In this document: positions 27,572-37,051 of the stretch, piece after piece
Numbering within the stretch: position 1 is the first letter of the stretch
How the letters are laid out: every line of letters begins with the position of its first letter
Assembly: GCA_036702975.1 (NCBI GenBank)
Contig: DATNPX010000053.1
Coordinates: 1 to 64,000 of the forward strand
Reading direction: 5' to 3'
Source: DATNPX01 sp036702975
Lineage (GTDB): Bacteria > Cyanobacteriota > Vampirovibrionia > Obscuribacterales > Obscuribacteraceae
DNA: 64,000 nt
Translations under genes and position numbers: made by a program
Notes under the pieces: generated by a model
Seen by the model: only the letters and a program-made list of their open reading frames with translations
What the model was told of the DNA's origin: nothing
The model's database searches: none

Positions 27572-29431
27572 ATGCTTCCCTTCGGCTATTTGATTAGAAG
27601 AATCGATTTCGAATCAAAATTTTCTCGACTGTCAGCCTGCTTCCTTTTACTCATTTGCATAGTCGCGGCAGGTAAGGGAGTTCTGGTATATGCTGCCAAC
27701 GACGATTCCCAGATACCCGCACCTGCACCTGCATCAGCCACAGCTGCTCCTGCATCAGCCACAGCCTCTCCTGCATCAGCCACGGCCTCTCCTGCATCAG
27801 CCACAGCCTCTCCTGCATCAGCCATAGCCGCTCCTGCATCAGTCACGGCCGCTGCATCAGCCGCAGCCGCTTCAGTAGCGGCAGCGGAGGCTCCGCCTCC
27901 TGAGAAAGGCAAGTTGGCTGATTTCTCAGACGACAACCCGACTATAACTCTGATCGGCGAAAACGAGGCAGACAACCAGAAATACAGACTGTCAAAAGAC
28001 GTCCCCGTCGAAATAAATGGCGTGCCGTCTCAAATTTCAGACTTAAATGCTGGTGACGACTGCACTGTCACTAAGGATGAAAAAGGAAACGTTATAAAAA
28101 TCGCCGCAACTCGAGCGACTGCAGGAATTATTCTTGACTCCACACCAACAAGTCTTGTTATCTCTTCAGACATGGTCAAAAAGGAGTCATATCAACTCGC
28201 TCCAGGCGCAAAAATTGTGGCTGACGGAAACTCCATAACGGCAGATAAGTTGGTCAAAGGCGACGACGCCACCTTACTTTTAGACAAGCACAAAAACGTC
28301 TTAAAAGTGGAAACGGTCCACTTCAATTTATTCAACAAGTTCTGGAACAACTTCCGCTCCAATCTTTTCAAACCGCTCCTGCTGTTTTTCTATGTCGGGT
28401 TCTGCGTTCCGCTCATGCGTGTCGCGTTCGAGTTTCCAAAAGCTATCTATCAAGGGCTGACGATTTACTTGCTCGTTTCGATTGGCTGGCACGGTGGTGA
28501 AGAGCTGGCAATCCTCAGTAGCAAATCTTTTCAGCAAGCATTTTCGTTCATGGTTGTCGGATTTTTGACGAACGGTTTGATTGCCGTGCTCGCCTATTGG
28601 ATGTTGCGCTTTTTCGTGCCCAAGTTGCGAAAAGTCGACGCTGCGACAGTAGCCGCTTATTACGGTTCTGACTCAGCAGGAACATTCGTTACCTGCCTGG
28701 GAGTTCTGCAAGCTGCCCACATCGCAGCCGCCGCATACATGCCCGTTATGCTCGCGATCATGGAAATTCCGGGCTGCCTGGTCGGACTTTTGCTCGTCAA
28801 CCAGCTGCGCGCCAGAGGTATGGACAGGCGCGGCAACATGCCTGATGAACCAAACTACAGAGCCCGCACCGAAGAAGAAGCGGCAAACGCCAAACAGCAA
28901 AAGTGGGGGCACGTTTTCCACGAAATCTTCTTCAACCCGGGTTCGTTCCTTTTATTTGGTGGCATTTTCATCGGCTATGTAAGCAGGCTGCAGGGCATGA
29001 AGGTCGTAGAGCAAAACGACGCTGTCTTCATTTCCCTCTTCCAGGGCTTCCTCTGTCTGTTCTTGCTCGAAATGGGAATGACAGCAGCACGTCGTCTGGC
29101 AGACCTTCGCTCGGTCAATTGGACATTTATTGCGTTCGGTTTGATTGCTCCAAACGTATTTGCGCTGCTCGGTCTGACCATAGCGCAACTCCTCAGTCAC
29201 GCTCTGCATCAGCCTTTCCAACTTGGCACTTACACTCTCTTTGCAGTTCTCTGCGCGGCAGCTTCGTACATCGCTGTGCCTGCTGTACAGCGTCTGGCGA
29301 TCCCCGAAGCCAGTCCTTCGCTGCCACTGGCTGCCAGTCTGGGGCTGACCTTCTCTTACAACGTGACAATCGGAATCCCGCTGTACATGTTGATTGCGCA
29401 GATTCTGATGCGACAATTTCCTGTTAGCTAA
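27572..29431 (+). CDS. SbtA-family sodium/bicarbonate transporter homologue with long exported N-terminal extension (619 aa)
   Basis: The C-terminal ~365 residues carry SbtA (Pfam Sbt_1) features: YYGSDSAGTFVTCL, a MEIPGCLVGLLLV helix, FFNPGSFLLFGGIFIGYVS, LFLLEMGMTAARRLADLRS and AASYIAVPAVQRLAIPEASPS, spread over about ten transmembrane segments. Before it come a signal-anchor (18-42), a Pro-Ala-Ser-Thr repeat (to ~105) and a ~130-residue beta-rich domain with two copies of an NAGDDCTVTKDEKGNVIKI / KGDDATLLLDKHKNVLKV pattern (DUF5666-like). Typical SbtA (~370 aa) lacks this extension. No sbtB is adjacent. The substrate may be bicarbonate or another anion. Confidence 0.75.
   Translation: MLPFGYLIRRIDFESKFSRLSACFLLLICIVAAGKGVLVYAANDDSQIPAPAPASATAAPASATASPASATASPASATASPASAIAAPASVTAAASAAAASVAAAEAPPPEKGKLADFSDDNPTITLIGENEADNQKYRLSKDVPVEINGVPSQISDLNAGDDCTVTKDEKGNVIKIAATRATAGIILDSTPTSLVISSDMVKKESYQLAPGAKIVADGNSITADKLVKGDDATLLLDKHKNVLKVETVHFNLFNKFWNNFRSNLFKPLLLFFYVGFCVPLMRVAFEFPKAIYQGLTIYLLVSIGWHGGEELAILSSKSFQQAFSFMVVGFLTNGLIAVLAYWMLRFFVPKLRKVDAATVAAYYGSDSAGTFVTCLGVLQAAHIAAAAYMPVMLAIMEIPGCLVGLLLVNQLRARGMDRRGNMPDEPNYRARTEEEAANAKQQKWGHVFHEIFFNPGSFLLFGGIFIGYVSRLQGMKVVEQNDAVFISLFQGFLCLFLLEMGMTAARRLADLRSVNWTFIAFGLIAPNVFALLGLTIAQLLSHALHQPFQLGTYTLFAVLCAAASYIAVPAVQRLAIPEASPSLPLAASLGLTFSYNVTIGIPLYMLIAQILMRQFPVS
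27728..27853 (+). repeat. Six in-frame 21-bp repeats encoding PASATAx heptads
   Basis: Six head-to-tail 21-bp units beginning CCTGCATCAG at 27728, 27749, 27770, 27791, 27812 and 27833. They encode a seven-residue Pro-Ala-Ser-Ala-Thr-Ala-x linker between the membrane anchor and the extracytoplasmic domain of the SbtA-like protein. Near-identical units imply replication slippage, so copy number probably varies between strains. Confidence 0.9.
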
Positions 29432-29526
29432 CAATAATCTTCGAAATGCTGCAACGAAAGCGACTTGATGTCGTAGTTCAAAGATTTCGCCAATCAGCTG
29501 ATCTGTAAATCAACAAATAACTCGAA

Positions 29527-31923
29527 TCAGTGATAGCCCACCGGCAACGGCGGTCTACCCATAACTGGCAGATAGTCTGGCGGAAGGCTACCATCTACGC
29601 GCTGTTCTCGTCGTAACTCGTCGACCATTTGATTGCGTATTTCTTTAGCAAATAAGAACTGATCTACTTGCTCTGGAGTAAGTCCAGTAAATCTCAACTC
29701 AGCCCAGCGTTGTTCCTGCTGAGCAGTGCGGCTGGACATCTTATGCAGCTTCCACCACTCTGTTTCAAACGTGCCTCGATCTGGGTAGACAAGGTCCGCA
29801 TTCCAAAACGGAATTTTTGGAAGATCCTGATCGGCAGGCACGTTCAGCTCTTTCCTCAGCCAGTCCGAAGTGCGCTCACGAGCACGTTCAATCGCCGCGT
29901 CGGTCTTCGCAAGTTCCGCGTCAGCCAGTGCTTTCCCTTCCGGCGTCATGATGTCGTAAGCGAAGCGAAAACTGCGACGGGGACTGGCAAGAGATTCAGT
30001 CAGTGTTTTGTCTCTAAACATGATATCCGTTTCGGGTCCATTCATACCGACAAGCTTGCTGAACCCACCCGGTGTCGCGTAGTTATCAATTGAATCAGCG
30101 TTTATCAGAGATCGCGAAGCTGCGTACCACTGCGTGCTCTCATGTGGCACATACCAGTCATCATTACCGGTTCGTTGCAATAGACTTCGTTCAAGATCGG
30201 TCAGCTCAACAGCCTTACCACCATATTTGGTGTCAATCAAATTCTGATGCAATGGTTTAGCAATCTTTTCTCCCAGCGAATCAATTGCTGCGACTTCTTC
30301 ATCAGTGACAAAACGACCAAAACTCTGTCGGGCGACCAATGCGGCGCGGTCGATTTCGTTACCGGAGAAATTAGCAAGCCTCGAAGCTCGCGATTCATAA
30401 TCATTGGAAAGCCGTTGCAGCTGCTCGTAAGTAGCAACTTCCTGTTGCGTGAGCGAGCCCGCAGATCTCTGGGCGAGATCAGACAGCTCTTTGCCTCTCG
30501 AAAGATTTATGTCGGCGACTATACCGTTGGTGTAAATCATGCGCATGAAGCCGGGCGGTCCAATCTGATGCTCCAGAATCATGTTACCGATTCCGTTCAG
30601 TCGTTCATGGCTCAACCCCTGCTCTTTCAGAAATGATAAAAATGCAACTGCACCATCGCGCCCATCGATGTGATGCACCATAAAGTTGGATTTGTTTTTT
30701 ACTGCATCAGAGAACATCGACCCGATCAGAGTGTCTTCCGTCTGCTCAGGCGTCAAGCCCATCCTCTGGGCAGAATCGATGTTGCGACCAAACTCTCCTT
30801 GAGTGTGAATCCAATTCTTCTCTTGGTCTGGATCGATCGAGCCGTCAGCTTGACGCGTACTGACATGGTTTTCCCGCACCGCAGCCAGTGCATTTAGGAC
30901 GCGTTCCTTTTGTGCCGCTGTAAGATTGGATTGATTGAATTTATCGAGCACGCTGACGGACTGTCCATCTTCACCCGATGCTTTAACTTGCGCCAGCTCA
31001 TTGGAAACAGCGTCTCTGCCGATCGCCAGTTGCTGTTCTGAATAGACTGGAAATCTGGCACGCATCTCAGTCGGTTTCAACAGTGTCTCGCCCGGTTTTG
31101 ACAGTGTATCGCTCGGATTCGACCTTTCACCCAGTTTCACAAGCGTCTCGTTGGCTCTGGCTGGCAAATCATGTGGCTTCTCCAGAGCCTCGGCGGCGTT
31201 GGCATGACTGTCCGCAGGCTGTGTTATGCCCCTGTTCTTGCTAAAGGCATCGATGCCGCCAAACGCACCACCAAGAAGGGCAAATGACGCAACATCATCG
31301 CGAACCTCACTTGCAGATGCAAACTGCCCTTTGTGTATCAGCGAACTCAGTTCAGCGTTTGCGACTCCACCTGGAATACCGCTGCCGATACCGAAAAGCG
31401 AACTGCGCATGACTCTGCTTGACAGTGAAAGCTCTGCATTCGTTGCAAAGCTGGAAGCCAGTTTCGAACTTGCCGCGCCCATCACACCGAACGTGCCAGC
31501 ATCAACCACGCTGTTTTTGAATCTGCCTGTAAAACCATCATCTGAGGGTGTGAGCGCGAAACCCATCACAGCGCCCGTCGCAGCCTGTTCCGCTCCCCTG
31601 GAAAGCATCGAACCCGAAAATTCGATGTTCATTCTTGACGCACCAAACCCAACTGCTCGATGCGCGACCATAAACGGCACTACCATACCAAGCACAGTTC
31701 CGGCCTGTTGAGCAAATTTCTGAGTTTCGTCGGTTGGATTAGCCGGGTTGAAATAGTGCAGTTCCGGCAGCTTAACACCAACAATCTCACTGCCAATCTG
31801 GCTCAAGCTATTAATCGGGTTTTGAATCGCCGAATTAATCAGCGATTTGCCGAATCCTTCCAATGCAGATTCGCTGTCCTGCTTTTCAGCTGGGGCTTTC
31901 GAGGTTTCAAAGTCAGGAGGCAT
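29527..31923 (-). CDS. Large orphan protein with glycine-rich hydrophobic N-terminal region (798 aa)
   Basis: No signal peptide. Residues ~20-230 are rich in small residues with moderately hydrophobic stretches (GTVLGMVVPFMVAHRAVGFGAS, GAVMGFALTP, FALLGGAFGGI), like a region that could insert into membranes; a motif KLPELHYFNP lies near residue 50. The remaining ~550 residues are charged and helical with Gln/Arg/Leu-rich segments and Pro-rich end (PDYLPVMGRPPLPVGYH). I recognise no domain. The gene layout resembles the orphan protein at 62307 (glycine-rich N-terminal region), suggesting a loose family. Confidence 0.6.
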   Translation of the reverse strand: MPPDFETSKAPAEKQDSESALEGFGKSLINSAIQNPINSLSQIGSEIVGVKLPELHYFNPANPTDETQKFAQQAGTVLGMVVPFMVAHRAVGFGASRMNIEFSGSMLSRGAEQAATGAVMGFALTPSDDGFTGRFKNSVVDAGTFGVMGAASSKLASSFATNAELSLSSRVMRSSLFGIGSGIPGGVANAELSSLIHKGQFASASEVRDDVASFALLGGAFGGIDAFSKNRGITQPADSHANAAEALEKPHDLPARANETLVKLGERSNPSDTLSKPGETLLKPTEMRARFPVYSEQQLAIGRDAVSNELAQVKASGEDGQSVSVLDKFNQSNLTAAQKERVLNALAAVRENHVSTRQADGSIDPDQEKNWIHTQGEFGRNIDSAQRMGLTPEQTEDTLIGSMFSDAVKNKSNFMVHHIDGRDGAVAFLSFLKEQGLSHERLNGIGNMILEHQIGPPGFMRMIYTNGIVADINLSRGKELSDLAQRSAGSLTQQEVATYEQLQRLSNDYESRASRLANFSGNEIDRAALVARQSFGRFVTDEEVAAIDSLGEKIAKPLHQNLIDTKYGGKAVELTDLERSLLQRTGNDDWYVPHESTQWYAASRSLINADSIDNYATPGGFSKLVGMNGPETDIMFRDKTLTESLASPRRSFRFAYDIMTPEGKALADAELAKTDAAIERARERTSDWLRKELNVPADQDLPKIPFWNADLVYPDRGTFETEWWKLHKMSSRTAQQEQRWAELRFTGLTPEQVDQFLFAKEIRNQMVDELRREQRVDGSLPPDYLPVMGRPPLPVGYH

Positions 31924-32063
31924 ATTAGGCGCTTACACTTGAACTGCTTAACTACTTTATTCCCCGAATAGACGGATTAACGGCGATTCGAGACATTACT
32001 CGACCGGATGATCTTATACTTGATGGTTACCAATCTTGTTTTGGTCACGGAGCAATTCTTGAC

Positions 32064-33449
32064 ATGACCGTTATCGCAAATGAAGCGCCTGTAACTGAAG
32101 AAACATTCGCTGGACATCCGAAAGGTTTATTTAACCTGTTTTTCACTGAGATGTGGGAACGCTTCAGCTACTACGGCATGCGAGCCATACTAGTACTGTA
32201 TATGGTGGCAGCTGTCTCAGATGGCGGGTTGTCCATGACCAACACACAGGCGGGACAAATCTACGGACTTTACACGATGGCTGTCTATCTGAGCGCTTTG
32301 CCGGGTGGGCTTTTGGGAGATAAAGTGTTTGGTGCCCGCCGAGCAGTTTTATTAGGCGGCATAATAATTGCACTGGGGCACTTCACGATCGCGTTCCCAA
32401 GCACAATATCGTTGTTCGCCGGAATGTTCATGATCGTCATCGGCACAGGCTTGCTCAAACCGAACATGGCAACGATGGTGGGGGCACTGTATCACCCGAA
32501 CGATGTCAGGCGCGACGCCGGTTTTTCGATCTTCTACATGGGCGTCAATCTCGGTGCAATGTTTGCGCCACTTGTGTGCGGGTATCTTGCACAGGGAGTG
32601 GAGTTCAAAGAGTGGCTGGCTAAAATGGGCATTGATCCCCATGTCAGCTGGCACTTCGGATTTGCAGCCGCTGGTATCGGTATGATTGTTGGTCTTATCA
32701 TTTATCTCTTGAACGCAAAATTACTTGGCACCGCAGGTCTTAAGGGTGCGAGTTCGGCATCTTCCGGGGTCGACCCGGATCGGCCAATCGAGCAAAAACT
32801 TTCAACTGACGAGTGGCGCCGCATCGGCGCAATCGGACTTCTGTTCGTATTCAACATTCTCTTCTGGGCAATTTATGAACAGGGTGGTTCCAGCCTGAAT
32901 ATTTTTGCATCCAAATGCATCAACACAACTATTTTTGGATGGACTTTTCCGTCAACATGGCTACAAACATTCCAGGCCTTATTCATAATTATTTTCGCGC
33001 CGATTATCTCCTGGATCTGGCTCAAATTGGGTGATAAGCAGCCCACCGCACCATCGAAATTTGGCATCGGAATTTTCCTACTCGGTCTCGGAATTTCGCT
33101 CATGGTTCCGGCAAGCATGCTGGCGGCTTTCGACAAAGTCAGCCCATTGTGGTTGGTGGGCGTGTTTCTTTTTGAGTGCCTGGGCGAACTCTGCTTGAGT
33201 CCTGTTGGCTTGAGCACAGTCACCAAACTGGCACCGGCGCGGTTTGGGTCACTAACAATGGGTGCGTGGTACTTGAGCATCTCGATCGGCAATTATCTGG
33301 CGGGAAGCTTGAGCGGCTTTTTCGACGAGAAAAATATCAGTGGTATGACTACACTATTTGGCTCGATGGCGGTATCAGCTCTGGTGGCAACCGGTATGAT
33401 GGCATTACTGGTGCCCACCATTAAGAAATTGATGGGCGGTATCAAGTAA
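32064..33449 (+). CDS. POT/PTR-family proton-dependent oligopeptide transporter
   Basis: The 461-residue MFS protein has the POT signature at its start: HPKGLFNLFFTEMWERFSYYGMRA, including the ExxER motif of helix 1, then GxxxDKxFGxRR-like LLGDKVFGARRAVLLGG and the second signature NLGAMFAPLVCGYLAQ. About 12-14 transmembrane segments. It imports di- and tripeptides with protons. The stop is two bases before the next gene, so the two transporters form an operon. Confidence 0.9.
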   Translation: MTVIANEAPVTEETFAGHPKGLFNLFFTEMWERFSYYGMRAILVLYMVAAVSDGGLSMTNTQAGQIYGLYTMAVYLSALPGGLLGDKVFGARRAVLLGGIIIALGHFTIAFPSTISLFAGMFMIVIGTGLLKPNMATMVGALYHPNDVRRDAGFSIFYMGVNLGAMFAPLVCGYLAQGVEFKEWLAKMGIDPHVSWHFGFAAAGIGMIVGLIIYLLNAKLLGTAGLKGASSASSGVDPDRPIEQKLSTDEWRRIGAIGLLFVFNILFWAIYEQGGSSLNIFASKCINTTIFGWTFPSTWLQTFQALFIIIFAPIISWIWLKLGDKQPTAPSKFGIGIFLLGLGISLMVPASMLAAFDKVSPLWLVGVFLFECLGELCLSPVGLSTVTKLAPARFGSLTMGAWYLSISIGNYLAGSLSGFFDEKNISGMTTLFGSMAVSALVATGMMALLVPTIKKLMGGIK

Positions 33450-33451
33450 CC

Positions 33452-35407
33452 ATGGAGACGGCAAACCAGTCGCACAACCGCTCTTTCAAGAAGAAATTTC
33501 GCTCATGGTTCTTTGAAGGAATGAAGCCGAGTGCCAAGGTACGAGACGAAAAGTCTTCCTGGTACAACGTCATGTGTCTGACCGGGTTGGATTACTTTGG
33601 CAGCCTGGGATACGCGCCCGGAATCGCTGCAATTTCGGCGGGTCTGCTAGCACCCCAGGCAACTGTTGTGCTTGTGCTGTTAACTCTGTTCGGCGCCTTG
33701 CCAATGTATAAACGCGTTGCGGAGAAAAGTCCTTACGGTCAAGGCAGCATTTCGATGCTAGAGAAGCTTTTGCCGGGATGGATTGGCAAGGCGATAATTC
33801 TCTGCCTGCTCGGTTTTGCCGCGACCGACTTCATTATCACAATTACACTGTCGACCGCAGATGCGGCTGCTCACATCGCCGAAAACACCTATGTGAAACA
33901 GCTGGTCAGCGATCAGCACTCCTACGCATTCTTGCAAGATCGCATGGGTGTCACCATTACCTTACTTACAGTTTTAACTCTCGTATTTCTGAAAGGATTC
34001 AAGGAAGCAGTTCAAGTTGCGGTCGCTATTGTAGCCTCCTACCTGGTGCTCAACCTTGGCGTTTCAATAGTCGGCTGCTACGAAGTATTCAAGACGCCTG
34101 AACTGTGGTCGAACTGGCAAAATCATCTCGTTGAAACATTTAAGACGCCATGGAACATGACATTACGCTCCCTGGTTGTCTTTCCGGCACTGGCTCTGGG
34201 GTTGTCCGGTTTCGAAACCGGAGTGACAGTGATGCCAATCATCAAAACCGATGATTCGGGCGGCAAGGAAAAAGCTCTCGAAGATAGAATCAGAAAAGCA
34301 AAGTTATTGCTCACTTCAGCAGCAGTGATCATGACGAGTTTTCTGCTGTTGAGCAGCTTGATGACAACACTTCTGATTCCTCAACAGGAATTCCAACCAG
34401 GCGGCGAAGCAAACGGTAGAGCGCTCGCCTACATCGCCCACAAATATCTCGGCAGCATCTACGGAACATGTTACGACATCTCGACCATCGCCATCCTCTG
34501 GTTTTCTGGAGCCTCCTCTATGGCAGGATTGCTCAGTCTTGTACCACGATATTTGCCGCGCTTCGGCATGGCGCCCACCTGGGCCAAAGCGACAAGACCG
34601 CTTGTGATATTTTTTGGACTGGTGTCATATGTAGTGACTTATCTCTTCAAGGCTGATGTCGACGCCCAGGGCGGTGCCTATGCAACCGGAGTTCTTGTTC
34701 TAATGAGTTCCGCGGCTGTGGCAGTGTTTTTCTCATTGCAAAAAAGCGAGCGGATCACCCGCATCATTTACCTGGCAATCTCAGCGATCTTCGTCTACAC
34801 GACTATCATGAACATCATTCAAAGACCGGAAGGTCTGAAAATCGCTTGTTTCTTCATCATGTGCATTTTCGCGATTTCATTCATCTCGCGCGCTGTGCGA
34901 TCGACGGAATTGCGAACTCAGAATGTGAAATTCGACGAAGTGGCAAGCGCATTGATAGCGTCGCATAAAAACCAGACCATGCATATCGTCGCACACACAC
35001 CCGGAACTTACGATTACCACAATTGCGAAAAACAGGCACGCACACTGCATTATCTCGACCGTCAGGAAGCTCCGGATCTAGTTTTTCTAGAAATAACCAT
35101 CAACGATGCATCTGACTTTTCGGAAAAGCAATTAGATGTCACTTCAGAAAAGGTAGATAATGGCAACTACGTATTCCGCTGCTCGAGCGCGGCGGCACCG
35201 AATGCAATTGCGTCTATACTGATAGCAATTCGCAACCAGACTGGCGTCATCCCTCATGCCTTCCTCTATTGGAGCGAGGGAAATCCAATTCATTCAACCC
35301 TCAAGTATCTTTTTCTGGGCGTAGGTTTGACTGGTCCAGTGACACGAGAGATCCTGCGGGAAGCAGAACCAAACATCGATCGCAGACCTAGAATTCATGT
35401 CACTTGA
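33452..35407 (+). CDS. APC-superfamily amino acid permease-like protein (651 aa)
   Basis: About 12 transmembrane segments (residues ~40-480), beginning with VMCLTGLDYFGSLGYAPGIAAI, the unwound helix 1 motif of APC transporters, and containing SLVVFPALALGLSGFETGVTVMP (helix 6-type FE.G motif). A soluble ~170-residue C-terminal region follows (KNQTMHIVAHTPGTYDY...). Substrate is probably an amino acid or amine. It begins two bases after the peptide-transporter stop, so peptide uptake and amino acid transport appear to be coupled. Confidence 0.8.
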   Translation: METANQSHNRSFKKKFRSWFFEGMKPSAKVRDEKSSWYNVMCLTGLDYFGSLGYAPGIAAISAGLLAPQATVVLVLLTLFGALPMYKRVAEKSPYGQGSISMLEKLLPGWIGKAIILCLLGFAATDFIITITLSTADAAAHIAENTYVKQLVSDQHSYAFLQDRMGVTITLLTVLTLVFLKGFKEAVQVAVAIVASYLVLNLGVSIVGCYEVFKTPELWSNWQNHLVETFKTPWNMTLRSLVVFPALALGLSGFETGVTVMPIIKTDDSGGKEKALEDRIRKAKLLLTSAAVIMTSFLLLSSLMTTLLIPQQEFQPGGEANGRALAYIAHKYLGSIYGTCYDISTIAILWFSGASSMAGLLSLVPRYLPRFGMAPTWAKATRPLVIFFGLVSYVVTYLFKADVDAQGGAYATGVLVLMSSAAVAVFFSLQKSERITRIIYLAISAIFVYTTIMNIIQRPEGLKIACFFIMCIFAISFISRAVRSTELRTQNVKFDEVASALIASHKNQTMHIVAHTPGTYDYHNCEKQARTLHYLDRQEAPDLVFLEITINDASDFSEKQLDVTSEKVDNGNYVFRCSSAAAPNAIASILIAIRNQTGVIPHAFLYWSEGNPIHSTLKYLFLGVGLTGPVTREILREAEPNIDRRPRIHVT

Positions 35408-35518
35408 AGCAGAGAGCATCTCGTGCTGAAATCACTCTGTCGTGCAGCAAAACAAATGCGGATCGCGTCTTGATTCGCGAAAACCGAATCGTGGAGCTAG
35501 TCGCGGTCCAAGCTGATC

Positions 35519-35539
35519 TAAAACTAACAAGTTACTAAC
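35519..35539 (+). promoter_or_regulatory. Direct-repeat box A: ACTAAC-N5-ACTAAC (11-bp period)
   Basis: ACTAAC at 35523-35528 and 35534-35539 is preceded by TAAA. A TGTTAGTTT extended -10-like element starts about 10 bases later, then TTCTTGGCATC, which is also found after box A at 40810. The box is 98 bases upstream of the orphan gene at 35638. This is the layout of a promoter activated by an OmpR/PhoB-type regulator. Confidence 0.6.
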
Positions 35540-35637
35540 GGACGTGATGTTAGTTTCTTGGCATCAGCACAAACAGTTTCTACAGCAAAAGAATTTCACC
35601 TCTTTTGTTGCTTACACACATTAACGGAGAATTCTCA

Positions 35638-36936
35638 ATGCCAATGGAACGACTCGCTCTGGTCGCAGCAGAAGAATTGGCAAAGACGCCCATTGGAGAA
35701 CAACTCGCCGCTACAGTTTGGTCCGGATTAAAAAATGTGGCGCCTCAGCTGGCAACCACCAGCGAACGTATATTACCTTCATTGAGACTGGCGGAATACA
35801 ACGGCTGCAATGCGGACGCCCTGATGGGAAAGCTCTGGCACTATGAGCCGGTCAAGCTGCCTGATTTCAAATCCGCAAGCTCTTTGCACGATTTTATGGA
35901 CCCGGCTCGCGGGGTTGATGACTTGACCACTGCCAGAACTTTAAAAGTCATGACGGACAATCGCACATTATTTCGATTTCTCGACGACGAAAAGAAACTC
36001 GCAGAACCTTTGCAATCGCTGCAAATCCTGCCTGAGGAATTCCGGATTGAATACGCTGATCAAACGAGAATCACTGGATACCCTGGAACAAATCGTTTTA
36101 ACGTTAGCCGCGCAAATGGAGTGAAAGAAATTCATTTCCCAGTTGAGGGTAATCACTGGCGGAATGTGAAAATGTCTTTTCCTGATGGGCGACTTGAGCA
36201 CCACGAAGATGAGCTCATAACAATCGAACGAGAAGCGGCGACACATGATTTCTCAAAAGCTGTAAATGAATGGCCAGCCCATTCACCTGGAAGACCTCTA
36301 AAAGAATTGACTATTAATACGCTCGAAGAGGGCATAGTTGCACCCCCTGGTGCCAGGCATTATCCAGATCTCAAACTGCAAGACGTTCTTTCACCACAGG
36401 AACTACCTCCCCTACGCGATGGTTATCTGCGCATCGTGCATATAACAAATCCTGAATCGGCTAAAGGCATTGCTGAAAACGGATTGGTTTACATTGGTGA
36501 GCTTGGGTCCACCGTTCGTCCATTTGGACCCGAAGCGGCAACAGACTTCAGGTCATTCGTACTTGGCGACCCCCGTTATAATGGAGGTGTAGCCGTGACG
36601 ATGGACGTACCGAGTGACTTATTCAGACTGCATAACAGATCAGGTAATTTTCAGCCAACGCACACAGTAGTCCCTCCAGGATACACGGTCGGCATCGTCG
36701 GAATGCCTAAAAATGCGCAACCTCTCGTTAATCGAAGCTCAAGCTGGGTGCCTCCTAACCCCAGAAATATTGTCTGGAGTGCAACAGATCCATATGCCCA
36801 TGAAGGTTTGAACGTAACCGAGCACCATTTGCCCACCGTCCGCAAGACTATTGTTCAAGTTCGCAACCCGTCTTCAGCCGAGTTACCGAATCTGCCAAAA
36901 TCAAAGCCTGTATCTGTTCAAGATGAACCATGGTGA
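35638..36936 (+). CDS. Orphan protein with N-terminal LPSLRL motif and ADP-ribosyltransferase-like C-terminal region (432 aa)
   Basis: The start has GGAGA eight bases upstream; a TTG 33 bases earlier is unlikely. No signal peptide. LPSLRL lies at residues 46-51. The middle is a beta-rich region, then Pro-rich linkers. The C-terminal ~130 residues (LRIVHITNPESAKGIAENGL, GVAVTMDVPSDLF, PGYTVGIVG) resemble the first elements of ADP-ribosyltransferase-fold enzymes (His in strand 1, helix ending in GL), though I cannot find a full catalytic triad. An effector or toxin role is only a possibility. Box A lies upstream. Confidence 0.55.
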   Translation: MPMERLALVAAEELAKTPIGEQLAATVWSGLKNVAPQLATTSERILPSLRLAEYNGCNADALMGKLWHYEPVKLPDFKSASSLHDFMDPARGVDDLTTARTLKVMTDNRTLFRFLDDEKKLAEPLQSLQILPEEFRIEYADQTRITGYPGTNRFNVSRANGVKEIHFPVEGNHWRNVKMSFPDGRLEHHEDELITIEREAATHDFSKAVNEWPAHSPGRPLKELTINTLEEGIVAPPGARHYPDLKLQDVLSPQELPPLRDGYLRIVHITNPESAKGIAENGLVYIGELGSTVRPFGPEAATDFRSFVLGDPRYNGGVAVTMDVPSDLFRLHNRSGNFQPTHTVVPPGYTVGIVGMPKNAQPLVNRSSSWVPPNPRNIVWSATDPYAHEGLNVTEHHLPTVRKTIVQVRNPSSAELPNLPKSKPVSVQDEPW

Positions 36937-37051
36937 CGCTTTGTCGAAATTTTGAAGATCAGATGATCACAATTACGTCTTCTGCTGCTTGAGTGTAGCA
37001 CCGAATACGATTACATAGATGTTGATTGCGATTGGAAATACGCTATATCTG

